Shown one piece after another: positions 1 through 7,800 of a DNA stretch of 64,000 bases; the stretch's first letter is position 1, and each line of letters begins with the position of its first letter. The stretch is from the NCBI RefSeq assembly GCF_001905665.1, contig NZ_LIVX01000004.1:337019-401018 (forward strand). The letters run 5' to 3'. The stretch is from Streptomyces sp. CB02261 (GTDB lineage: Bacteria > Actinomycetota > Actinomycetes > Streptomycetales > Streptomycetaceae). The position numbers were made by a program, and so were the translations under genes. A model generated the notes under the pieces. That model saw only the letters and a program-made list of their open reading frames with translations. It did no database searches and was not told the origin of the DNA.

Positions 1-1596
1 ATCGACGAGGCGCACTGTGTCGCCCAGTGGGGCCACGACTTCCGCCCCGACTACCTCGCGCTCTCCATGCTGCACGAGCGCTGGCCCAAGGTGCCGCGCA
101 TCGCGCTGACCGCGACGGCCACCGAGGCCACGCACCGGGAGATCGCGACCCGGCTCGGTCTGGAGGACGCCCGGCATTTCGTCGCCGGCTTCGACCGGCC
201 GAACATCCAGTACCGCATCGTCCCCAAGAACAGCCCGCACAAGCAGCTGCTCGACCTGATCCGGACCGAGCACGACGGGGACGCCGGGGTCGTCTACTGC
301 CTCTCGCGCTCCTCGGTGGAGAAGACCGCCGCCCTCCTCGTCGAGCACGGCATCGACGCCGTGCCGTACCACGCCGGCATGGACGCCCGGACGCGCGCGG
401 CGAACCAGTCCCGCTTCCTGCGGGAGGACGGGGTCGTCGTCGTGGCGACGATCGCCTTCGGCATGGGCATCGACAAGCCGGACGTGCGCTTCGTGGCCCA
501 CCTCGACCTGCCGAAGTCGGTCGAGGGCTACTACCAGGAGACCGGCCGCGCCGGGCGCGACGGCGAACCGGCCACGGCATGGCTGGCGTACGGCCTCCAG
601 GACGTGGTCCAGCAGCGCAAGCTCATCGACGGCTCCGAGGGCGACGAGCAGCACCGGCGCGCGCTCGCCATGCACCTGGACGCCATGCTCGCGCTCTGCG
701 AGACGGTCGACTGCCGCCGGGTGCGCCTGCTCGCGTACTTCGGACAGTCGGGCGAGCCCTGCGGCAACTGCGACACCTGCCTGACACCCGCCGAGTCCTG
801 GGACGGCACGGTCGCGGCGCAGAAGCTGCTGTCCACCGTGTGGCGCCTCGCCAAGGAGCGGCGCCAGAAGTTCGGCGCCGGCCAGATCATCGACATCCTC
901 CAGGGCAAGAAGACCGCCAAGGTCATCCAGTTCGACCACGACGCGCTCTCGGTGTTCGGCGTCGGCGCCGACCTGGGCACCGCGGAGTGGCGCGGGGTCG
1001 TCCGACAGCTCCTCGCGCTGGGGCTCCTGGCGGTGGAGGGCGACTACGGGACGCTCGTGCTCACCGAGGAGAGCGGCGAGGTGCTCGGCGGGCGCCGCAC
1101 CGTCACGATGCGGAAGGAGAAGGCGCAGGCCGCTCCCTCCCGCAAGGAGTCCGGGGCGCGCTCCGGGAAGGGTGCCCGGGTGCCGGTCGACCTGCCGGCG
1201 GCGGCCGTGCCGGTCTTCGAGGCTCTCCGCGCCTGGCGCGCCGCGACGGCGCGCGAGCAGGGTGTACCGGCGTACGTCGTCTTCCACGACGCCACTTTGC
1301 GGGAGATCGCGACGCGACTGCCCACCACGGCCGAGGAGCTCGGCACGATCGGCGGCGTCGGCGAGGCCAAGCTCACCAAGTACGCCGAGGGGGTCCTGGC
1401 CGCCCTGGCGGAGTGCGACGCCCCGACCGCTCCCGACCCCGCCGCGACCCCGCCCGCCCCGACCGCTCCCGCTCCCGACCCCGCCCCGACCGCTCCCGCC
1501 GCCACGCCTGCCGAGTCCGCGGCGCCGCACGACGAGGAGCCGCCCTACGACATGGACGACATGGAGGAGCCGCCGCCCTGGGACGACTGGCGGTAG
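1..1596 (+). CDS. recQ: RecQ-type ATP-dependent DNA helicase (5' end missing)
   Basis: The reading frame is open from the first base, so the N-terminus lies outside the window. The fragment (531 residues) begins in helicase motif II: IDEAHC, followed by WGHDFRPDY, which is diagnostic of RecQ. Later motifs are present: YCLSRSSVE (motif IV), [17 protein letters not shown] (motif V) and [10 protein letters not shown] (motif VI, arginine finger). Next comes the zinc-binding part with the cysteines of CGNCDTC, then a winged-helix-like stretch. An HRDC-like segment follows (around residues 395-470) and a low-complexity Pro/Ala tail (about 475-505) ends in an acidic patch. RecQ unwinds 3'-to-5' during recombination repair. 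The Pro/Ala tail is the only unusual part. The downstream gene has its own promoter, so this is probably a single-gene unit. Confidence 0.95.
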   Translation: MDEAHCVAQWGHDFRPDYLALSMLHERWPKVPRIALTATATEATHREIATRLGLEDARHFVAGFDRPNIQYRIVPKNSPHKQLLDLIRTEHDGDAGVVYCLSRSSVEKTAALLVEHGIDAVPYHAGMDARTRAANQSRFLREDGVVVVATIAFGMGIDKPDVRFVAHLDLPKSVEGYYQETGRAGRDGEPATAWLAYGLQDVVQQRKLIDGSEGDEQHRRALAMHLDAMLALCETVDCRRVRLLAYFGQSGEPCGNCDTCLTPAESWDGTVAAQKLLSTVWRLAKERRQKFGAGQIIDILQGKKTAKVIQFDHDALSVFGVGADLGTAEWRGVVRQLLALGLLAVEGDYGTLVLTEESGEVLGGRRTVTMRKEKAQAAPSRKESGARSGKGARVPVDLPAAAVPVFEALRAWRAATAREQGVPAYVVFHDATLREIATRLPTTAEELGTIGGVGEAKLTKYAEGVLAALAECDAPTAPDPAATPPAPTAPAPDPAPTAPAATPAESAAPHDEEPPYDMDDMEEPPPWDDWR

Positions 1597-1620
1597 CCGG
1601 GCGGGGCTTGTTCACGCGCC

Positions 1621-1672
1621 TTGTCAGGTTGCGCCTGACATCCCTACGCTGCGTGTCAGGATCGGCCTGACA
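1621..1672 (+). promoter_or_regulatory. Promoter with two identical-arm operators before the ClpX-zinc-finger gene
   Basis: Two 19-bp inverted repeats share exactly the same arms, TGTCAGG-N5-CCTGACA, at 1622-1640 and 1654-1672, with centres 32 bp apart (about three helical turns). A sigma70-like promoter fits between them: -35 TTGTCA at 1621-1626, an 18-bp spacer, and -10 TACGCT at 1645-1650. Operator A therefore covers the -35 and spacer and operator B lies over the expected transcription start, the geometry of a repressor acting as two dimers. The regulator is not identified; the downstream protein has a C-terminal helix-turn-helix and could be autoregulatory. Confidence 0.75.
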
Positions 1673-1701
1673 AGCAGGCCGTGAGCGGAGGAGGGTTCGT
1701 C

Positions 1702-2073
1702 ATGCCCGCCGAGACGAGGGACCGCGACGGCCGGGCGTGCTCGTTCTGCGCCAAGCCCGAGGCGGAGGTGGCCAAGCTGGTCGCCGGCCCCGGAGTGAAC
1801 ATCTGCACCGAGTGCGTGGACCTGGCCGCCTCCATCGTGGCCGAATACCGCCCCGGCCCGGTCGAGCTGCGGATGCCGATGTGGGGCGAGTCGAGCGACG
1901 CCGAGATGCTGGAGCGGCTGCCCCGGGTCGCGGCCCTCGCCGATCAGGTCGAGGCCGACCTCCGCATGTGGGTCATGGAGCTGCGGCGACGCGGAGTGAC
2001 CTGGGCCAGGATCGGCGAGGCGCTCGGCATCACCCGCCAGTCGGCCTGGGGACGGTTCTCCGGGGAGGAATGA
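1702..2073 (+). CDS. ClpX-type zinc-finger protein with C-terminal helix-turn-helix
   Basis: This is a 123-residue protein. The N-terminal half carries a C4 zinc finger of the ClpX type: [11 protein letters not shown], then CTECVDLA, with the hydrophobic pattern of the ClpX zinc-binding dimerisation domain. It has no AAA+ domain. The C-terminus ([21 protein letters not shown]) reads as a sigma-like or Xre-like helix-turn-helix, so a DNA-binding role is plausible. ATG 1702 is preferred because GGAGGAGG ends 7 bp upstream; a GTG at 1681 would place that ribosome-binding site inside the gene. The promoter carries two TGTCAGG-N5-CCTGACA operators, which suggests tight repression. The gene stands alone between recQ and the convergent fdhD. 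The biological role is not known to me. Confidence 0.85.
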   Translation: MPAETRDRDGRACSFCAKPEAEVAKLVAGPGVNICTECVDLAASIVAEYRPGPVELRMPMWGESSDAEMLERLPRVAALADQVEADLRMWVMELRRRGVTWARIGEALGITRQSAWGRFSGEE

Positions 2074-2091
2074 CGCGGGACGTCACACGCC

Positions 2092-2928
2092 TCAGGGGGC
2101 CTTCGGGACGTCGAGACGTCCGGCGTGGGTGTAGACGTTCATGGAGGCGCCGCGCAGGAAGCCGACGAGGGTGAGACCGGACTCCTCCGCGAGGTCGACG
2201 GCCAGGGAGGAAGGGGCCGAGACGGCGGCGAGCACCGGGACGCCGGCCATCACCGCCTTCTGGACGAGCTCGAAGGAGGCGCGGCCGCTGACCATCAGGA
2301 CGGTGTCGCGGAGAGGGAGCCGACCTTCGCGCAGGGCGTGGCCGACGACCTTGTCGACGGCGTTGTGCCGGCCGACGTCCTCACGGAGGCAGAGGAGTTC
2401 GCCGGTGGGCGTGAAGAGCCCGGCGGCGTGCAGGCCCCCGGTGGAGTCGAAGACGCGTTGGGCCGCGCGCAGCGTCTCGGGGAGCGTCGCCAGCACGTCG
2501 GTACCGATACGCAGCGGGTCCTCGGAGACGGTCCAGGCGGCGGTGGTGCGCACGGCGTCGAGACTGGCCTTGCCGCACAGGCCGCAGGAGGAGGTCGTGT
2601 AGAAGTTGCGTTCCAGCGAGGCATCGGGTGCGGCCACGCCCGGAGCGAGACCGACGTCGACGACGTTGTAGGTGTTGCCTCCGTCGGCCGTGGCCCCCGC
2701 GCAGTAGCGGATGCCCGTCACGTCCGCGGCGGTGTGGACGACGCCCTCGCTCACGAGGAATCCGACGGCGAGGTCGAAGTCGTCGCCGGGAGTCCTCATC
2801 GTCACCGTCAGGGGGCGTCCGCCGACGCGGATCTCCATCGGCTCCTCGGCGGCCAGGGTGTCCGGGCGGTGCGAGGCCACGCCGTCCCGGATGCGCAGTA
2901 CGCGCCGCCGCGCGGTCACTCGTCCCAT
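2092..2928 (-). CDS. fdhD: FdhD, formate dehydrogenase accessory sulfurtransferase
   Basis: The product is 278 residues. FdhD transfers sulfur from the IscS persulfide to the molybdenum bis-MGD cofactor of formate dehydrogenases. The conserved cysteine loop is visible as [11 protein letters not shown], the persulfide-carrying CxxC motif, and the family blocks [15 protein letters not shown] and [17 protein letters not shown] are intact. ATG 2928 was chosen because GGAGGAG lies 6 bp before it; an in-frame GTG at 2946 would put this site within the coding region. No formate dehydrogenase subunit is seen nearby, so the enzyme it serves is encoded elsewhere. The gene converges on the ClpX-zinc-finger gene with an 18-bp gap and diverges from the maltokinase-cap gene. 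Confidence 0.95.
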   Translation of the reverse strand: MGRVTARRRVLRIRDGVASHRPDTLAAEEPMEIRVGGRPLTVTMRTPGDDFDLAVGFLVSEGVVHTAADVTGIRYCAGATADGGNTYNVVDVGLAPGVAAPDASLERNFYTTSSCGLCGKASLDAVRTTAAWTVSEDPLRIGTDVLATLPETLRAAQRVFDSTGGLHAAGLFTPTGELLCLREDVGRHNAVDKVVGHALREGRLPLRDTVLMVSGRASFELVQKAVMAGVPVLAAVSAPSSLAVDLAEESGLTLVGFLRGASMNVYTHAGRLDVPKAP

Positions 2929-3102
2929 GATTCGCTCCTCCGACACTGTTCAGCCGTACCCCTCGACTCTGCCACGGGCACGGTCCCCGCCGGAGCGCCG
3001 GGCTGGGCAAGAGGGCGTCCCCGGCCACGGCCGGCCGGGTGCGCCGATGCGTTCTGTTACGTTGCGGAGGCCCGGACCACGGAGGAGAGAGAGACCCGCA
3101 CG

Positions 3103-3768
3103 ATGGCCGTCATCCACGCAACCACCCTGCAGCCCAACAAGATCGAACTGCTCACGGAGTGGCTCCCCGCCCAGGAGTGGTACTCCGGCGCGGATGCCAG
3201 ACCGGTGCAGGCCGGCGGCTTCCGGCTCGACGACCCGGCCGGCGAGGTCGGCATCGAGCTCATGGTGGTGACCGACGGCGAGGGCGACGCGGCCGTCACC
3301 TACTTCACCCCCATGACGTACCGGTCCGGACCCGTGGCGGGCGCCGAGCCCGCCCTCATCGGCACCATGGAGCACGGCGTCCTCGGCAGGCGCTGGGTCC
3401 ACGACGCCACCCACGACCCGGTGTTCGTCGCCCAGCTGTACGCGCTCCTCACCGGCCGGGCCCAGGCCCAGGCCCAGTCCGAGAGCGGCGCCCCCGACCC
3501 CACCGTGGCCGTCACACCCGCCCCGGCGGAGGGACCGGCCGACGCCGAACTCGTACGGGTCACCGGAGGCGCGGACCACACCGACGTGGTCGTGCGGGTC
3601 CCCGGCGCCTCCGCACCGCTGACCCTCCGGGTGCACCGCGTCCTCCGTGCCGACGCGGCCCCCGCTACGGAGAGCACGGGCCGGGTCACCGCCCAGTGGC
3701 AGCTCCCCGACGGCACCACCGCCAGGGGCGAGGTCGCCGCCGTCCTCACCGGACCCGCGCGGACGTGA
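3103..3768 (+). CDS. Maltokinase N-terminal cap-like domain protein
   Basis: This 221-residue protein matches the stand-alone version of the N-terminal cap of actinobacterial maltokinases: IHATTLQPNKIELL, a WLPAQEWYSG segment, GGFRLDDPAGEVGIE and the GTMEHGVLGRRWVHD block. The C-terminal half (after about residue 130) is a second beta-rich region without recognised catalytic residues. Maltokinase caps sit beside trehalose/GlgE alpha-glucan metabolism, but no glg gene is present here, so the function is open. The ORF remains open upstream to 2125, but that part lies antisense to fdhD. ATG 3103 follows a purine-rich GGAGGAGAGAGAG tract. The gene is divergent from fdhD across 174 bp and converges on the V8-like protease with 15 bp between stops. 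Confidence 0.8.
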   Translation: MAVIHATTLQPNKIELLTEWLPAQEWYSGADARPVQAGGFRLDDPAGEVGIELMVVTDGEGDAAVTYFTPMTYRSGPVAGAEPALIGTMEHGVLGRRWVHDATHDPVFVAQLYALLTGRAQAQAQSESGAPDPTVAVTPAPAEGPADAELVRVTGGADHTDVVVRVPGASAPLTLRVHRVLRADAAPATESTGRVTAQWQLPDGTTARGEVAAVLTGPART

Positions 3769-3783
3769 CCGTACGGGCGGCCC

Positions 3784-4863
3784 TCAGACCCAGTTGACGT
3801 CCGCAGCCGCGAGCAGGGGATCGTCCACCAGCTCCCACAGCGGGACGGCGAAGTTCCCCGTCCGGTAGCGGCCGCCGAAGTGGAGGCCGAGGACGCGGTG
3901 GTCACCGAGGTCGAAGACCGGGGAGCCGCTGTTGCCGCCGAGCGTCGAGCAGTCGTGCTTCATCACCAGGCCGCCCGGGGTGAAGTCGGTCGCCACGCCC
4001 GGCTGCAGCCGCTTCACGTTGTAGACGTCCATGAAGATCCGGCGCATCGACTCCGGTTCGTTGCGCCGGCCGTCCCAGGCCGGGTAGCCGATCACGTACA
4101 CCGGGCGGCCCGGGACGCTCGCCGGGGCGTCCGCCGCGACCGCGAGCGGGGTCGGCAGGCCGCCGTCCGAGGAGGGCTCGACCCGCAGCAGGGCCATGTC
4201 GACGTCCTCGTGGATGCCGATGATCTCCGTGATCTCGTACGGGGCGGAGGCCCCCGGCGGCACGCCGTCGACCGGCAGCTCCTCCGCCGGGTCGACCCGC
4301 GCCGACATGCCGAACTCGAAGGCCCAGGGGCCGCCGCCGTCCTGGAGGCGGCTGAACTCCACCGCCACGTGCCGGTTCGTCATCACCGTACGGGGACCGA
4401 CGAGGAAGCCCGTGCCGACCCAGTCGAGGCGCGGATGCCCGGTCACCTCGACCCGTCCGACCCGGGTCAAGGACTCACGGATGAAGGCACGTTGACCGTC
4501 CAGGACCGCCCACTCGTCATGCTGCGGGGCGAAGTCCTGGCGCTGCACCAGGATCGCGGGACGGCCTTCCAGGAGGACGATCGCCTCCACCCCGAACAGC
4601 TCGTCCCCGCCGAGCTCGTCCTCCCGGTGCGCCGCCAGCTTCTCCAGACCACTGACCCCTGCCTCCAGGACGCGGGCCCGTTCCTCACGGGCGAAGCGGG
4701 AGAACTCGGCCGCCGGAGCCGCGTCGGCGGGAAGTTCGAACGTGGACTCGGCGATCTCCGCCTCCAGGTTCCCGCGCACCCGCGCGGCGACCTCCCGCAG
4801 ATCGCCGAAGATCTCCTCGGTGGCGGTCGCGACCGGCGACACCCTCCCTGATCCGTTCGGCAT
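3784..4863 (-). CDS. Cytosolic V8/trypsin-like serine protease, conflict-locus component
   Basis: This is a 359-residue trypsin-fold peptidase. The catalytic triad can be read as His165 (TNRHVAVE), Asp222 (EDVDMALLRVE) and Ser312 (LGGNSGSPVF), with the usual GTGFLVGPRTVMTN strand before the His. The first 140 residues are helical and charged, with no signal peptide or membrane segment, so the enzyme should be intracellular. Streptomyces proteases of this fold are normally secreted. It begins 6 bp after the stop of the giant NTPase-protease gene, so the two are co-transcribed and probably translationally coupled. The giant protein ends in a similar protease domain, which gives the operon two trypsin-like active sites. 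Substrates are unknown; processing of the partner protein or the nuclease is an inference. Confidence 0.88.
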   Translation of the reverse strand: MPNGSGRVSPVATATEEIFGDLREVAARVRGNLEAEIAESTFELPADAAPAAEFSRFAREERARVLEAGVSGLEKLAAHREDELGGDELFGVEAIVLLEGRPAILVQRQDFAPQHDEWAVLDGQRAFIRESLTRVGRVEVTGHPRLDWVGTGFLVGPRTVMTNRHVAVEFSRLQDGGGPWAFEFGMSARVDPAEELPVDGVPPGASAPYEITEIIGIHEDVDMALLRVEPSSDGGLPTPLAVAADAPASVPGRPVYVIGYPAWDGRRNEPESMRRIFMDVYNVKRLQPGVATDFTPGGLVMKHDCSTLGGNSGSPVFDLGDHRVLGLHFGGRYRTGNFAVPLWELVDDPLLAAADVNWV

Positions 4864-4869
4864 GGTCCC

Positions 4870-7800
4870 TCACCTCGGCCTTCCGTTCGTCGCGTCCGCG
4901 GGGCCCGGCCGCCCCGACTGGGCCGCCATGATCTCCTCGTACAACTGCGGCCGGAACTCCCGGAGATGGGCGAGGATGCTGCTCATCTGGGTCCCGACGT
5001 TCACGAACCGTGTCCTCGCCCCCTGGAACTCGACGTCGTCGACCTTCCGGGTCCCCCGGTGCAGCCCCACCACCGTCCAGTCGTCGAGGCAGACCGGGGA
5101 GCCCGAGGAACCGCCACGGGTGTCGGTGAAGTAGAGGATGTCGTGCTCGTCCGCCCGGTAGACCAGGTTGTTGCGCAGCGCGACCCGCTTCGGCATACCG
5201 CCCGGGTGCTGGATGATGTTGACCGGGACGCGCTGCCGCTCCCGGACGAGCAGCGGCCGGGTGGCGACCCGGAGCATCGGGCGCTGCTCCTGGTCGGGGG
5301 AGAGCCGCACGATGGCGTAGTCGAGCGTCGCGTCCCACGCGGCGAGCTCACCGGCCGTCGCCTCCGGTGCCGCCGCCGCGTTCTCGACGAAGTCGAAGCG
5401 CGAGCGGGACATGAGCGCCTGGAGCCGCAGGTCCTCGTCGCTCACGAGCGGCTGCACACCCGGCTCGTGCGAACGGGCCATCACCACATGGTGGTTGGTG
5501 ATCAGCAGGCCGGGGGCGATCATCCAGCCCGTACCGCCGTGCGGATACGAGGGCAGGAGCGGGGCGCCCGCCTCGTACGGAGGGATGCGCAGCAGCGCGA
5601 CGCAGGCGCCGGCCCGGATGCCGCCGTGCAGGAACTCGTAGGGCACGGTGTCGTCCTGGAGGACGATCTCCTCCTTCATCTCCCCGGGCATCATGTCCGC
5701 CGGCAGCTCCGCCTCGCCGGTGATCGCCCGCGCGACGGTGTCGAGGGCGCCCTGCAGGACGGCGCGCGGGCCGGGTTCATGGGTGTTCTCGATCGCGTTG
5801 TGCAGCCAGATCTCCAGCGGGACGAGGCCGTCGATCAGGCGCTCGACCTGGTTCATCGCGTTCAGGTCGGCGTGGACCTGCTCCCGGGGGTCGTCCAGCG
5901 GCTCCAGCGTGGCCGCGAAGTAGCGCGGGACGCCCTTGAGCAGGGCGGTGCGTAGGGCCCTGTCCGCCAGTCCCGCCTCCATGACGGCGTTGCGGAGGCG
6001 GACCAGTTCCCGCTGCGGCAGGAACGGCTCGGCGCGGAGCGCGGCCCCGGCGGCGTTCGGGGGCGGCCGCGTCCACAGGCCGGCGCCGCCGTGGCCGGGC
6101 CGGGAGGCTCCCCGGGGGTCCGGCTCCCCGCCGTCCGGCGCGAGGCCGCGGGCGGACGCGTCGTGCGCGGCGACGGCCCGCCGTGCCGCACCGCGCGGCA
6201 GCGGACCCGAGTCCATGGCCGCGGCGACCCCCAGCAGCAGATCGCCGCTGCCGTCCCGCAGCGTCAGCACCTGCCGGGCGACGCTGTCCAGGGTGCCGCG
6301 CCGCCGTGCCTCCCGCAGGTCCCGCTCGATCCGGGCGAGGTCCGGCCGGGCGGCCCCCGCCTCCGGCGGCGTCCGGTACGCCCGGTCGACGGCGGACGGA
6401 TAGCCGTCGACGGCCGCCGACGGGTAGCCGTTCGCGGACGGGTACCCGTCCCCGTTCGCCGACGGGTAGGACCCGCCGTCCGACGGGTACTCCTCGCCCG
6501 CCGCCGACTCCAGGATGCGGGTGAGCGGCTCGCGGAGTGCGGGCTCGGCGGTGAGGGTGGTGTCGATCCAGCGGGCCAGCTCGGTCACCACCGTCTCCTC
6601 GTCCGCCGGCAGGCCCACCAGCCTCAGCGTGTTCTCCAGGAGCTGGGGATCCGAGCGGCAGGCCGCGGCCGCGGCCGTACGGGCCAGGGAGGGCTGCCTC
6701 GCCAGGTCGGCGTCGGGCATCCCGCGCAGGGTCCGGGCGAGCCGGTCCCGCGCCGGAGCGGCGTCGACGTCCGCCAGCGTCGCGAGCCGGGAGCGGGCGA
6801 CCAGCACGCCCAGGGACTCGTACCGCAGCCCGAGGCCCGCCGCGATCTCCTCCGCCTCCTGCAGGCTCCGGTCCGCGGCCGTGAGGTCACCCGTGTCCTG
6901 CGCCAGCCGGGCGGACAGCTGGAGCAGTTCGAGCTGGGTCTCCGCGCAGCCCGCCTCCGCCGCCCCGTCCACCGCCCGCTCGGCCGTCGCGAGCGCCTCC
7001 GCCGTCCGCCCCGAGCGGGCGAGGGTCTCTCCGAGCAGGGCGTGCAGCCTGCTGCACGGCGTCCACGGGCGCCGCTCCGCGAGCCGCTGCGCCGCGGCCT
7101 CCACGTACCCCTGGGTGAGGAGGTCCTCGACCTCGCGCGCGGCGATCCGCTCCCAGTCCTCCTGGTCGGCCTCGACCATGATCTGGTCGGGTACGTGGCC
7201 GCCGATCCTGCCGAGGAGGAACGCGGCCGAGCGCGGGGCCATCTCCCGGTGGGTCTCGCCGCCGAGGTAGACGGAGACCCCCGGTTCCCAGCGCTCCTCG
7301 ACCGTGCGGGGGCTCTCGCCGAGCCGGAGCCGGTGGTAGATCTCCTCCGCGCGGTTCCGGGCCCCCTCGCGGACGGCGTAGTACGCGACGGCGCCGCGGT
7401 CCACGGCCCGCATCAGATCGGTCCGGGCGCTGTCCGAGAGGCGCAGCATGATGGTCCGCAGATCGCTCCGGTGCCTGATGGCGTCGGGGCCCGCCGACTC
7501 CATCAGGTCGACCCGGGAGGTGAGCATCCCGTACAGCCGGCGGGCCTCACCGGTGGTCGTGATCCGGAGTCCCGCCGGACCGGCGAGCACCTCCTGGACC
7601 AGGTCGGGGGTGATGAAGCGGAGCGCGAGGCCCGCCTGGACGAGGGCCCGCACGTCGTCCTCCGCGATGTGATTGAGGATGCGGTCGTACAGCGTGCCCT
7701 GGATCAGCATCTGGTCGACCTGCCGGTCGAAGTACCGCCGCCGGGAGGGGAGTCCGCGCAGGAGTCCGCCGAGCGCGGGGGAGCCGGTGCCGAGGGCGAC

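Noticed and set aside
1681..1701. GTG 1681 as start of the ClpX-zinc-finger gene
   Set aside because: It would put the GGAGGAGG site inside the gene; ATG 1702 is ideally spaced.
2125..3102. N-terminal extension of the maltokinase-cap protein by about 326 codons
   Set aside because: The extension is antisense to fdhD and of shadow composition; ATG 3103 gives the family start.
6394..6490. Repeats as a CRISPR array
   Set aside because: Units are short, in frame and encode YPSANG segments; there are no spacers or cas genes.
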